This document shows positions 7,754-16,482 of a stretch of DNA of 32,031 nucleotides, in pieces. The notes under the pieces were generated by a model. That model was not told where the DNA came from and did no database searches. It saw nothing but the letters and a program-made list of their open reading frames with translations. How positions within the stretch are numbered: position 1 is the first letter of the stretch; the number at the start of each line of letters is the position of its first letter. Source of the DNA: Burkholderiaceae bacterium (GTDB lineage: Bacteria; Pseudomonadota; Gammaproteobacteria; Burkholderiales; Burkholderiaceae_B); the NCBI GenBank assembly GCA_017983955.1, contig JAGOAJ010000031.1:1-32031 (forward strand). The letters run 5' to 3'. Both the position numbers and the translations under genes were made by a program.

Positions 7754-8539
7754 CTAAGGGTGTTTACTGAGAGGAGTCAGCCATGCAACGGTAGCCAAAC
7801 GACCTGTAACTGATGCACGTCGATAAGAAAAAAAACGCTGTGGTTCGCTATAAGTACACAAGCCACTAAGCTGTACGTTGGCAACACCTGCCTGCAATAA
7901 ACGGCGGCGTGCCAGACCAGGTAAATCAGCCTGCCATTTGCCCGGTAATTTAGCCCGGATGAAATACGCAGCTGCTTGCGTATCTGACACGACAAAGGCC
8001 TGGACAACGTCATCACCCACTTCAAAACAAGGCTGGCTGATTGCAGGACCTATCCAAGCATGCCAAGACACCGCCGGGTCCGCCTTGCGTTTAAGCGCAT
8101 CCAAAGTATTTTCCAGTACGCCTGCCGCCAAGCCACGCCAACCAGCATGCGCCAGACCCAAGGCGCGACCGTCGGAACTTACTATCACTACCGGCAAGCA
8201 ATCTGCGGTCATGATAATCAGTGGCTGGCCGGGCCGGGTCGTGATGACGGCGTCCGCCGTGGGCGCGGTGTCGGACACGCTAAGCGCCCCCTCAGGCTGC
8301 GTATCCGCGTCAAACACGGCAGTACCATGAACTTGATTCAGCCAAACCGGCTGGCCCGGCAGAACCGCCTGCAATCGCTGGCGATTAGCCTGCACCAGCG
8401 CGATATCATCAGCGGTATGCAGGCCCAGGTTAAGCGAGGCCCAGGGACCCATGCTTAAGCCCCCTTGACGGGTAGTACAAAAATAATGGATGCCTGGCAG
8501 GGGATCGCCGCTTACCGTAGGCAAGGCTGAATCAGACAC
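7754..8539 (-). CDS. pgeF: Peptidoglycan editing factor PgeF (YfiH family, laccase-like fold)
   Basis: This family (COG1496, DUF152) was first annotated as multicopper polyphenol oxidase. It has since been linked to editing of peptidoglycan precursors by removing misincorporated L-serine, and some members act on purine nucleosides. The 261-residue product carries the conserved metal-site motifs VWLNQVHGTAV, TADCLPVV and HAGWRGLAAGVLENT, plus IGPAISQPCFEVG. The start is GTG at 8539, placed directly after the rluD stop at 8540-8542; GGGAGG inside the end of rluD is its ribosome site, so the two are translationally coupled. The rluD-pgeF pair is a widely conserved arrangement. Confidence 0.93.
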   Translation of the reverse strand: MSDSALPTVSGDPLPGIHYFCTTRQGGLSMGPWASLNLGLHTADDIALVQANRQRLQAVLPGQPVWLNQVHGTAVFDADTQPEGALSVSDTAPTADAVITTRPGQPLIIMTADCLPVVIVSSDGRALGLAHAGWRGLAAGVLENTLDALKRKADPAVSWHAWIGPAISQPCFEVGDDVVQAFVVSDTQAAAYFIRAKLPGKWQADLPGLARRRLLQAGVANVQLSGLCTYSEPQRFFSYRRASVTGRLATVAWLTPLSKHP

Positions 8540-9499
8540 TTAGTCCTCCCAGACTACGGACTGCAGCACAGCGGCGAAGTCGTCTGCCAGCGGTGCCTGG
8601 AAGGCCTGTCTGCTTTCGTCTGCGACATCGTCAAAGGCCAAAGCCTGGGCATGCAGCAATTGCCGATGTACGCCATCGGGCTGCTTGCCGCCATACAGCA
8701 GATCGCCCACCAGGGGGTGGCGCAAACTAGCCATATGGACACGAATTTGGTGAGTACGACCGGTTTCTAGCCTGCATATCACCTGGGTCACAGGCTGATC
8801 ATTCAGCATGCCAACACGTACGGACTGATAATGAGTAATTGCGGGCTTGGGTGCGATAGGATTTTCCGTCGTCATGCGCACTGGCACCCTGGGGTCGCGG
8901 CCTATGGGCAAACGCACCGCGCCAGCGCGTAATAATCGTCCATGCACCAGGGCCAAGTATTCACGCCCCACACTACGCGCCTGCAATTGACGCACTAGGT
9001 GGGTTTGGGCCTTGTCGTGACGCGCCACCACCAGCAAACCGGAGGTATCCTTGTCCAGCCTATGCACTATGCCGGCGCGGGCCACATGCGCCAGTTCGGG
9101 AAAACGATAGAGCAAACCGTTTAGCAAGGTACCTTGCCAGTTGCCGGCGCCCGGATGAGTTACCAGACCCGCTGGTTTGTTGATGACTATCCAGTCGGGA
9201 CTTTCAGCCAACACATCCAGTGGTATAGGTTCAGGGGCAAACGCCAGGCTTTCAGGCGCCTGCTGCGCCGCCACGGTGACTTTGTCACCAGGATTAACCA
9301 TTTGTTTGATGCGACCAGGCTGACCGTTAACCAGGACGTGACCTGCCTGTATCCAGGTCTGTAATCTGCTGCGCGAATGCTCGGGCATCAGGGTGGCCAA
9401 GACCTTATCCAGACGCTCGGGCATCAGTGTAAAAGGCAGGCGAAATTCAGTCAGTTCAGCAACGTGCAAACTTTCTGTGGCAATATCTGTGTCAGGCAT
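8540..9499 (-). CDS. rluD: 23S rRNA pseudouridine synthase RluD
   Basis: RluD makes pseudouridines in helix 69 of 23S rRNA (positions 1911, 1915 and 1917 in E. coli), which affects subunit joining. The 319-residue product has an S4 domain at about residues 26-80 (ERLDKVLATLMPEHSRSRLQ then GHVLVNG). The RluA-family catalytic domain carries GIVHRLDKDTSGLLVVAR, with the catalytic aspartate at 149. Later motifs are TGRTHQIRVHMASLRHPLVG and LLHAQALAF. It starts at an ATG 50 bases from the divergent bamD start, and pgeF follows immediately. RluD rather than RluC is favoured by the pgeF and bamD neighbours. Confidence 0.93.
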   Translation of the reverse strand: MPDTDIATESLHVAELTEFRLPFTLMPERLDKVLATLMPEHSRSRLQTWIQAGHVLVNGQPGRIKQMVNPGDKVTVAAQQAPESLAFAPEPIPLDVLAESPDWIVINKPAGLVTHPGAGNWQGTLLNGLLYRFPELAHVARAGIVHRLDKDTSGLLVVARHDKAQTHLVRQLQARSVGREYLALVHGRLLRAGAVRLPIGRDPRVPVRMTTENPIAPKPAITHYQSVRVGMLNDQPVTQVICRLETGRTHQIRVHMASLRHPLVGDLLYGGKQPDGVHRQLLHAQALAFDDVADESRQAFQAPLADDFAAVLQSVVWED

Positions 9500-9517
9500 G
9501 GCGACAAATCATATAAT
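9489..9517 (+). promoter_or_regulatory. bamD promoter
   Basis: GTGTCA at 9489-9494 and a perfect TATAAT at 9512-9517 are separated by 17 bases. The -35 box overlaps the first codons of the divergent rluD. Transcription would start near 9524, giving a leader of about 26 bases with AAGGA ahead of the GTG start of bamD. Confidence 0.65.
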
Positions 9518-9549
9518 CAGCCTGCAATGCTAACACCAAGGATGCTTTT

Positions 9550-10404
9550 GTGACCCTTCTGAACCCTAATTTATTCTTATTCTCCTGGCTTAACAGCCCT
9601 AAGCGTCTGCTCCGTACGGTGCTTACTGTTTTCGCTATTGTGCTGGTTGCCGGTTGCGGAACCATGAAAGCCGAGCAAGACAAGACCGCTGGCTGGAGCG
9701 CCGAACGTCTGTATCAGGACGCACGCGACGAAATCAGCGCAGGCAACTGGAAGGAAGCCCGCGCACGTCTGGAAGCCGTCGAGGCGCGCTACCCCTTTGG
9801 CGGATATGCGCAGCAGTCCCTGATAGACCAGGCTTACGTCAACTGGAAGGACGACGAACCAGAACAGGCTCTGGCCGCCGTGGATCGCTTTCAGCAGCAA
9901 TATCCCAACCACCCAGGTTCGGATTACATGCTGTATCTGAAAGGCCTGATCACATTCACGCCGCCTAGCGCTTCATTTACCAAGTTCACCCGCCAGGACC
10001 CCAGCGAACGCGACCCCAAAGGCTTGCGTGAGTCCTACGAGTCCTTTAATCAACTGATAGATCGCTACCCCGACAGCCGTTACACGGCCGACGCAAAAAA
10101 GCGTGTAGTCTGGCTAGTCAGCACCATCGCTCAAAACGAAGTGCATGTCGCTCAGTATTACTATGAGCGCGGTGCCTACGTGGCGGCAGCCAACCGCGCC
10201 CAAACCGTCATAACCGACTTCAAGGGTGTGGCTCCTGCAGAAAAAGCTTTGTATATTATGTACTTGTCCTACGACAAGCTAGGCCTTGAAGAATTGCGCG
10301 ACAACGCCAAGCGCGTCCTGGATCAAAACTATCCAGACAGCAAATACTACGAGCAAGGCCTCAAGGAACCTGTCAATAACTGGAACCCTGTTAACTGGTT
10401 CTAA
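9550..10404 (+). CDS. bamD: Outer membrane protein assembly factor BamD (lipoprotein)
   Basis: BamD is the essential lipoprotein of the BAM complex that inserts beta-barrel proteins into the outer membrane. The 284-residue product has an N-terminal signal sequence ending in the lipobox VAGC, with the lipidated cysteine at residue 36. TPR-like repeats follow: LYQDARDEISAGNWKEA, ARYPFGGYAQQSLIDQAY, FQQQYPNHPGSDYMLYLKG, LIDRYPDSRYTADAKKR and VAQYYYERGAYVAAANRAQ. All are typical of BamD/ComL. The start is GTG at 9550 with AAGGA seven bases upstream. It is monocistronic, with a promoter at 9489-9517 and a terminator at 10427-10462, and is divergent from rluD, a common arrangement. Confidence 0.95.
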   Translation: MTLLNPNLFLFSWLNSPKRLLRTVLTVFAIVLVAGCGTMKAEQDKTAGWSAERLYQDARDEISAGNWKEARARLEAVEARYPFGGYAQQSLIDQAYVNWKDDEPEQALAAVDRFQQQYPNHPGSDYMLYLKGLITFTPPSASFTKFTRQDPSERDPKGLRESYESFNQLIDRYPDSRYTADAKKRVVWLVSTIAQNEVHVAQYYYERGAYVAAANRAQTVITDFKGVAPAEKALYIMYLSYDKLGLEELRDNAKRVLDQNYPDSKYYEQGLKEPVNNWNPVNWF

Positions 10405-10426
10405 ACCGCATTGCACCTAGCATCAT

Positions 10427-10462
10427 GAAACAGGCCCCAACATATAGGGGCCTGTTTCTTTT
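10427..10462 (+). terminator. Intrinsic terminator of bamD
   Basis: GAAACAGGCCCC at 10427-10438 pairs over 12 bp with GGGGCCTGTTTC at 10447-10458 around an 8-base loop, followed by TTTT. It lies 22 bases after the bamD stop and separates bamD from the converging helicase gene. Confidence 0.92.
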
Positions 10463-10481
10463 CGGGCTGTGTTTTCTATTT

Positions 10482-12515
10482 CTACACAGACTGTTTTTTC
10501 TCTAGGAAGGCAATCACCTGGTCCTGCTCGCGGGTACGCCCAAATGGCGGCAAGCCGCGCCACAGTAGCTTGCCATAGGGTTTCTCGACCAGACGGGCGT
10601 CGCCCACCAGCAAGACGCCCCAATCCTGTTCTGAACGTATCAAGCGCCCCGCCCCTTGTTTCAGCGCAATGGCGGCTTCAGGCAACTGATACTGCATAAA
10701 AGGATTGCCACCCTGGCTACGGCATAGATTCAGGCGTGCCTCGAGGACGGGATCATCAGGTGGCGCAAAAGGCAGTTTATCTATGGCCACCAACGTTAGC
10801 GCATTACCCGGCACGTCCACGCCTTCCCAAAAGCTGGCGCTACCTACCAGCACGGCATTGTTTTCTGCCCGGAATTTGTCCAACAAAACGCCACGTGAGC
10901 TTTCGCCCTGCCTGAACAAGGCCCGTTCACTACCAGTTTCGTCAAAATGCTCTTGTAGCAGATCAGCGATCCTGTCCACAGCTCGCAAGGTGGTACATAA
11001 GACCAACACCCCGCCTTTACTGACCTGTATCAAGGGTAGCAACACCTCTACAAACCGCTCGTTAAATTGACGGTCGCTGGGCAGGGGTAGGTCTTTTGGC
11101 ACATACAGCACACCCTGCTGGGCATAATCAAACGGCGAGTCCCAACGGCCTGTGGTCGCATCCCACAAACCCAGTTGCCCTGAAAAATGGGAAAAATCCC
11201 CATTGACCGATAAAGTGGCCGAGGTCAGCACCCAAGCCTGCTCCTTGCTGCGGTAACGGGAAAATATCTGTGCTACCGACAAAGGCGCGCTATGCAGCCG
11301 CATATGATGCTGGCTGTGCTCCACCCAACGCACGGCAGCGCCATTTACATCCATAGCATCAGGGTCAGTGTTGGGTAGGTCTGTTTTAGGGCCAGGGGGC
11401 GGCGCCAGGGCATTGTGGCCCTGCCGGTCGGGCTGGCTCCAGCGAAACAGCCGGGCACGTAATTCGGTGCAGGTCTTGGAAACGGCAGCCAGATCGGGAT
11501 GTTTCTCGCTGACCACCGACAACAAATCCACACTATGATCCAGTACAGCCAGCAGCTCTAGCAGCGCAGCATCAAATTCGGCGGCATCCGGTATGGTTTG
11601 AAAGGTCGCCTTGCGACCAGGCAACTTGTCTATAGGCGCCGCCACCAAACGTAATTCTCGGGTGGCATGTTCGAGCTTTTTGCCTGCCTCGCTCCAGTTG
11701 GTGGATTCCCGCGCATACGCCAGGCCTGCAGCCTCCATGCTACGTGCCAGGTCCAGCAACTGGTGCGAGGACACGCTGGATCCCAGGAAACGTGTCGCAA
11801 TGTCGGGGAGCTGATGCGCCTCGTCAAACACCACCAGCTCTACGGTGGGCAGCAGGTCCGTGATGCCCTCTTCGCGTAAGGCCAGATCGGCCATAAACAA
11901 GGCATGATTAACCACTATCAAGTCGGCATCCTGGGCCTGACGACGCGCCTTGAGCACAAAACAATCGCGCACATGCGGGCAGTCCTGCCCCAGGCAGTTT
12001 TCGCGGGTCGAAGTGACGCGGTTCCAGATATCGGCATCTTCAGGCACCTGTATCAGATCGGCACGATCACCGGTTTTGGTTTGCTGAGCAAACACCTGTA
12101 TGTGGCGCAGCTGACTGACTTCGGCACGTGACTTCAAGGCCCTGTCGTCCCCTGACAGGCGTTCTAGGTGGTAATGACAAACATAGTTGCCCCGCCCTTT
12201 AAGCAGCGCCACATTCACGGGCAAAGCCAAGGCCTTGCGCAAACGCGGGATATCGCGCTTGAACAACTGGTCCTGCAAGGTGCGCGTGCCGGTAGACACC
12301 AGCACCTTGCTGCCGCTTAGGAACGCTGGGGCCAGATAGGCCCAGGTCTTACCCGTACCGGTTCCGGCTTCAGCGATCAATGTTGTGTGATTCTGTAAGG
12401 CCTGTTGTATGGCCTGCGCCAGTTCCAGTTGTGCCTGACGTGGCCTGTAACCAGGCTCGGCGGCAGCAATAGGACCATCAGTAGCAAATATTTCAGTGAG
12501 TTCGTGCAAGAGCAT
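10482..12515 (-). CDS. DinG/YoaA-type ATP-dependent DNA helicase with Fe-S cluster
   Basis: The 677-residue product is an XPD-like superfamily 2 helicase acting in DNA repair, unwinding forked or R-loop structures. Walker A is AEAGTGTGKT at about residues 48-57. Four cysteines at about 113, 174, 179 and 185 (NYVCHYH, then NCLGQDCPHVRDCF) would ligate a 4Fe-4S cluster. The Walker B box is VVFDEAH at about 228-234. C-terminal helicase motifs include SATLS, GSASFWEGVDVPG and QGAGRLIRSEQDWG. The frame opens at a TTG at 12539, but I use the ATG at 12515 because the extra residues are not family-like. It is divergent from tex, with 152 bases between them. YoaA and DinG are both possible names, so I leave the symbol blank. 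Confidence 0.93.
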   Translation of the reverse strand: MLLHELTEIFATDGPIAAAEPGYRPRQAQLELAQAIQQALQNHTTLIAEAGTGTGKTWAYLAPAFLSGSKVLVSTGTRTLQDQLFKRDIPRLRKALALPVNVALLKGRGNYVCHYHLERLSGDDRALKSRAEVSQLRHIQVFAQQTKTGDRADLIQVPEDADIWNRVTSTRENCLGQDCPHVRDCFVLKARRQAQDADLIVVNHALFMADLALREEGITDLLPTVELVVFDEAHQLPDIATRFLGSSVSSHQLLDLARSMEAAGLAYARESTNWSEAGKKLEHATRELRLVAAPIDKLPGRKATFQTIPDAAEFDAALLELLAVLDHSVDLLSVVSEKHPDLAAVSKTCTELRARLFRWSQPDRQGHNALAPPPGPKTDLPNTDPDAMDVNGAAVRWVEHSQHHMRLHSAPLSVAQIFSRYRSKEQAWVLTSATLSVNGDFSHFSGQLGLWDATTGRWDSPFDYAQQGVLYVPKDLPLPSDRQFNERFVEVLLPLIQVSKGGVLVLCTTLRAVDRIADLLQEHFDETGSERALFRQGESSRGVLLDKFRAENNAVLVGSASFWEGVDVPGNALTLVAIDKLPFAPPDDPVLEARLNLCRSQGGNPFMQYQLPEAAIALKQGAGRLIRSEQDWGVLLVGDARLVEKPYGKLLWRGLPPFGRTREQDQVIAFLEKKQSV

Positions 12516-12667
12516 TAATAGCCGGGATAAGAGGCGCAACCCACAAGAGGCTGCAAAAAAGGATAAAGTACAGGGCTGACCATCTGTGATGATACCCGTC
12601 TATTTTGGGTATACACCCTATAGTGTGGCACTATTCGCCGCCTGTTTTCTGTTTTTATGTCGGACTC

Positions 12668-15061
12668 ATGACTACCACTCCTGTTGACGCACCCTCCACT
12701 AGCGCTGCTTACATCAGCGACGCCGCCCGCATTATTTCCTTGCTGGCCACCGAACTTCAAGTCAGACCAGCCCAAGTGGCAGCCACCGTCGAGCTGCTCG
12801 ATGATGGCGCGACCGTGCCGTTTATTGCACGCTATCGCAAAGAAGTGACTGGCGGCCTGGACGATACCGTCTTGCGCAACCTGGAAGTGCGCCTGCTGTA
12901 TGTACGCGAACTGGAAAGCCGACGCGCTGCCATTTTGGAGTCCATCGCCCAACAAGGCAAGCTGGAGCCTGCGCTACAACAAGATATCCTGGCCGCCGAT
13001 ACCAAGCAACGACTGGAAGACCTGTATGCGCCCTACAAGCCCAAGCGCCGCACCCGTGCCCAGATAGCTCGCGAGGCCGGCCTGGAACCACTGGCTGACG
13101 CCATACTGGCAGATCAATCGTGCGACCCTGCTGTACTGGCGCAAGACTATCTAAACCCGGAAGCAGCAGTTAATGATACCAAGGCAGCGCTGGACGGCGC
13201 ACGCGACATCCTGTCCGAGCGCTGGGCTGAACATGCCGATCTGCTGGCCGATATGCGCGAACAGCTGTGGAAATCCGGTCTGCTGTACGCCAAAGTGGTC
13301 GAAGGCAAAGAAAACGAAGGCGATAATTTCCGCGACTGGTTTGACTTCAGCGAAGCCCTGCGCTCATTGCCATCCCACCGCATACTGGCCATGCTGCGTG
13401 GCCGTCAGCAAGGCGTCTTGGACCTGCGCTTAGGGCTAAGCCCAGACCAGGAGCAGCTTACTCCCCATCCTTATGTCACCCGTATCGCTGACTTCCTGGA
13501 TATTGATGCAGAGTTTGCACTGGATGCCAGCCCACGTGGACGCTGGCTGGGCGAGGTTTGCCGCTGGACCTGGCGAGTCAAGCTATTAACAGCCTTCGAA
13601 TCGGAATTTATCAGCCGCCTGCGCGATACCGCCGAAGAAGAAGCCATCCGCGTTTTTGCCGCCAATATGAAAGACTTGCTGCTGGCAGCGCCAGCGGGCC
13701 CCAAAACCGTGTTGGGTCTGGATCCTGGCATACGCACTGGGGTGAAAGTCGCTGTGATCGACGCCACGGCCAAAGTGTTGGCTACCGCCACTGTGTTTCC
13801 CTTCGAACCACGTCGTGACCGTGATGGCAGTATCGCCACCCTGGCGGCTTTAGCAGCCAAGTACAAAATTGAACTGGTTGCCATAGGCAACGGCACCGCC
13901 TCTCGGGAAACCGAAAAACTGGTCACCGACATGCAGGAAAAGTATCCCGAGCTGGCCCTGACCAGCGTGATGGTGTCTGAAGCCGGTGCCTCGGTGTATT
14001 CCGCCTCGGAACTGGCCGCCCTGGAGTTTCCCGATCTGGATGTGACGCTACGTGGTGCCGTTTCTATTGCGCGGCGTCTTCAAGACCCACTGGCCGAATT
14101 GGTAAAAATTGAGCCCAAGGCCGTGGGTGTAGGTCAGTATCAGCACGACGTCAATCAACGTGAACTGGCCCGTTCATTGGACGCCGTTATTGAAGACTGC
14201 GTCAACGCCGTTGGCGTGGATGTGAATACTGCTTCGGTACCGCTATTGACCCGTGTATCAGGGCTGAATACCACCCTGGCAAAGAACATAGTTAGTTGGC
14301 GCGACGAAAATGGTCCTTTCGACACCCGTAAGGCCCTGATGAAAGTGCCGCGCTTTGGTGCAAAAACTTTTGAGCTGGCCGCAGGATTCCTGCGCGTGCC
14401 CAATGGCTCCAACCCCTTGGATGCTTCGGCTGTGCACCCTGAAGCCTACCCTGTGGTCGAGCGCATCCTGGAAAAAATCAAGGCCCAGGCTGCCCAAATC
14501 ATGGGCCAGCAAGGCGCCCTTAAAGGGGTATCGCCTGCTGACTTTACCGACGAACGCTTTGGCTTGCCCACAGTAAAAGATATTTTCCTGGAAATAGAGA
14601 AACCTGGTCGCGACCCGCGTCCAGAATTCAAGACGGCACGCTTCAAAGAAGGGGTCAATACCATACAGGACTTGCATCCCGGCATGATATTGGAAGGTGT
14701 AGTCACCAACGTCGCTAACTTTGGTGCCTTTGTGGACATAGGCGTACATCAGGACGGTCTAGTGCATATCTCGGCCTTGTCCAACACCTTTGTCAAAGAT
14801 CCCAGGGATGTAGTGCGTGTAGGCCAAACCGTACAGGTCAAGGTGCAGGAAGTTGACGCTGCACGCAAGCGTATAGGCCTGACCATGCGCCTGGATGACG
14901 ACTCAGCCCCAGTGCGACGCGGTGGTGACGATACGCGCGGTAGTGCTGGCGCACGTCACAACCCACGCAGTTCGGCAGGCCGCCCTGCCGGTGCAAACAG
15001 ACAGTCTGGCAATGACGGCCAAAGTGCCATGGCCGCCGCCTTTGCCAAACTAAAGAAGTAA
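12668..15061 (+). CDS. tex: Tex-family RNA-binding transcription accessory protein
   Basis: Tex is a cytoplasmic nucleic-acid-binding protein related to eukaryotic Spt6, first described in Bordetella pertussis as affecting toxin expression. The 797-residue product shows the standard order: the helical Tex_N region (VPFIARYRKEVTGGLDD and LEDLYAPYKPKRRTRAQIA), a YqgF-like RNase H fold at about 348-470 (VLGLDPGIRTGVKVAVID), helix-hairpin-helix repeats (VGVDVNTAS, then RVSGLNTTLAKNIV), and an S1 RNA-binding domain at about 668-740 (GVVTNVANFGAFVDIGVHQD). A Gly/Arg-rich tail ends the protein. The ATG at 12668 is preferred; the frame extends to 12605 without a family-like sequence. At least 11 isoleucines here use ATA. 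Confidence 0.95.
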   Translation: MTTTPVDAPSTSAAYISDAARIISLLATELQVRPAQVAATVELLDDGATVPFIARYRKEVTGGLDDTVLRNLEVRLLYVRELESRRAAILESIAQQGKLEPALQQDILAADTKQRLEDLYAPYKPKRRTRAQIAREAGLEPLADAILADQSCDPAVLAQDYLNPEAAVNDTKAALDGARDILSERWAEHADLLADMREQLWKSGLLYAKVVEGKENEGDNFRDWFDFSEALRSLPSHRILAMLRGRQQGVLDLRLGLSPDQEQLTPHPYVTRIADFLDIDAEFALDASPRGRWLGEVCRWTWRVKLLTAFESEFISRLRDTAEEEAIRVFAANMKDLLLAAPAGPKTVLGLDPGIRTGVKVAVIDATAKVLATATVFPFEPRRDRDGSIATLAALAAKYKIELVAIGNGTASRETEKLVTDMQEKYPELALTSVMVSEAGASVYSASELAALEFPDLDVTLRGAVSIARRLQDPLAELVKIEPKAVGVGQYQHDVNQRELARSLDAVIEDCVNAVGVDVNTASVPLLTRVSGLNTTLAKNIVSWRDENGPFDTRKALMKVPRFGAKTFELAAGFLRVPNGSNPLDASAVHPEAYPVVERILEKIKAQAAQIMGQQGALKGVSPADFTDERFGLPTVKDIFLEIEKPGRDPRPEFKTARFKEGVNTIQDLHPGMILEGVVTNVANFGAFVDIGVHQDGLVHISALSNTFVKDPRDVVRVGQTVQVKVQEVDAARKRIGLTMRLDDDSAPVRRGGDDTRGSAGARHNPRSSAGRPAGANRQSGNDGQSAMAAAFAKLKK

Positions 15062-15070
15062 AGGCGGCAA

Positions 15071-15104
15071 CGCTGGCCGCCCCGCTAACCCTAGGCGGCC
15101 AGCG
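15071..15104. terminator. Hairpin between tex and trpS overlapping the trpS stop
   Basis: CGCTGGCCGCC at 15071-15081 and GGCGGCCAGCG at 15094-15104 can form an 11-bp G+C-rich stem. The right arm contains the last codons of trpS (stop at 15091-15093). No T-tract follows on either strand, so efficient intrinsic termination is doubtful. It is the only candidate separating these convergent genes. Confidence 0.4.
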
Positions 15105-16425
15105 TATCCAAAGCAGCCTGTATGGCGGCCTGCTGAGTCGCCTCAAAGCGACAAGCAACATGACCAGCTATGCTTACGCTAGTCTGACCATCAACCACAG
15201 CTATCAGCTGGCTCAAGGGCGTAGTTTGCAAGGTCTTGACTGCAGCGCCTGCCACTTTGGGATCGGCGTAAGCTTCGGAGGTCAACAGCTGCTGACCCTG
15301 GGCATCTAACAAGCGGAAGCGAAACTGGCCATCCTGGTCGCGAAAGCTAACAAACTTGGCGCCTTTGGCAGTTTTTTCTGACTTGGCGCCTAGTGCTGTC
15401 TGTGCCACGGCAACAGTGCCGCCCAGCCCAACGGCAGCCCGCAAGCGTTCCATCAAAGGCTGTGATAGCCGACGCGCCTTGGTAGCCCCGGCTTGCAGTA
15501 TGTCTTCAATACGATCCGGTCTGGCCATCAAGTCGGCATACTGATCGCGCATGGGCGCCAGCTGACCATCGATTAACTGAAACAAGCCTTTTTTGGCGTC
15601 GCCCCAGCCCAAGCCCTGTTCCAACTGCTTGCGGAACTCAGCTGCTGCGTCTTGGCTGGCAAAGGCGCGATACAAGGCATACAAATGCGAATTTTCAGCA
15701 TCTTTGGGTTCGCCAGGCTGACGCGAATCGGTCACGATACGGCCTATAGCCGCCTGTAAGGCTTTACTACCGCCCTCGAACAACGGTATGGTGTTGTCGT
15801 AGCTTTTGGACATTTTGCGGCCATCCAACCCAGGCAAGGTCGCGACCTCTTCATCAATTTGCACTTCAGGCAAGACAAAAAAATCGGTGCCTTGGCCATA
15901 CAAATGGTTAAAGCGTTGGGCAATATCCCTGGCCATTTCCAGATGCTGAATCTGATCGCGCCCCACTGGCACCCGATTGGCGTTGAACATCAGTATGTCA
16001 GCCGCCATCAATACAGGATACGAAAACAAGCCCATGGTCACGCCGTCGTCTGGATCCAATTGCCTAGCCACGTTCTGATCGACTGCTGCTTTGTAGGCAT
16101 GAGCCCGGTTCATCAACCCTTTGCCAGTTACGCAGGTCAGCATCCAGCACAGCACCGGGATTTCTGGAATATCTGACTGGCGGTAGAAAGTTGCGCGCTC
16201 AGGATCCAGGCCAGCAGCTAGCCAGGTTGCAGCAATCTCCAGGCGCGAACGGGCAATACGCTGCGGGTCTTCGCATTTGATGAGCGCATGATAGTCAGCC
16301 ATGAAATAAAAGGCATCCACTCCAGGCTGCTGGCTGGCCTGTATCGAGGGCCTGATGGCGCCAGCATAGTTGCCCAGATGCGGGGTGCCAGAAGTGGTAA
16401 TGCCAGTAAGTACACGTATATTCAT
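15091..16425 (-). CDS. trpS: Tryptophan--tRNA ligase with a C-terminal YegP/DUF1508-like extension
   Basis: TrpS charges tRNA-Trp with tryptophan in the cytoplasm. The 444-residue product has the class I signature HLGN (16-19, the HIGH motif), the KMSKS loop (204-208) and typical elements such as [19 protein letters not shown]. The enzyme core ends near 335, about the full length of ordinary TrpS. A further 110 residues follow: a short linker ([14 protein letters not shown]) and then, at about 357-400, a segment whose [22 protein letters not shown] closely resembles (in shorter pieces) the QFRF-L-A-G---LTSE-Y pattern of YegP/DUF1508. zapE lies 57 bases upstream on the same strand and may share a transcript. 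Confidence 0.95.
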   Translation of the reverse strand: MNIRVLTGITTSGTPHLGNYAGAIRPSIQASQQPGVDAFYFMADYHALIKCEDPQRIARSRLEIAATWLAAGLDPERATFYRQSDIPEIPVLCWMLTCVTGKGLMNRAHAYKAAVDQNVARQLDPDDGVTMGLFSYPVLMAADILMFNANRVPVGRDQIQHLEMARDIAQRFNHLYGQGTDFFVLPEVQIDEEVATLPGLDGRKMSKSYDNTIPLFEGGSKALQAAIGRIVTDSRQPGEPKDAENSHLYALYRAFASQDAAAEFRKQLEQGLGWGDAKKGLFQLIDGQLAPMRDQYADLMARPDRIEDILQAGATKARRLSQPLMERLRAAVGLGGTVAVAQTALGAKSEKTAKGAKFVSFRDQDGQFRFRLLDAQGQQLLTSEAYADPKVAGAAVKTLQTTPLSQLIAVVDGQTSVSIAGHVACRFEATQQAAIQAALDTLAA

Positions 16426-16482
16426 AGCTTGCTTAAATATGCCAAATAATAGAAACAGATGGACGGGTTGGGCGGTTAGTGT

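Noticed and set aside
12592-12612. ATACCC/GGGTAT inverted repeat between the helicase gene and tex
   Set aside because: Short stem with no T-tract and no clear relation to a promoter box; could be chance in a small divergent gap.
12515-12955. 146-codon minus-strand frame across the helicase-tex gap
   Set aside because: It overlaps the start of tex on the other strand and has no family similarity; tex and the helicase explain the region.
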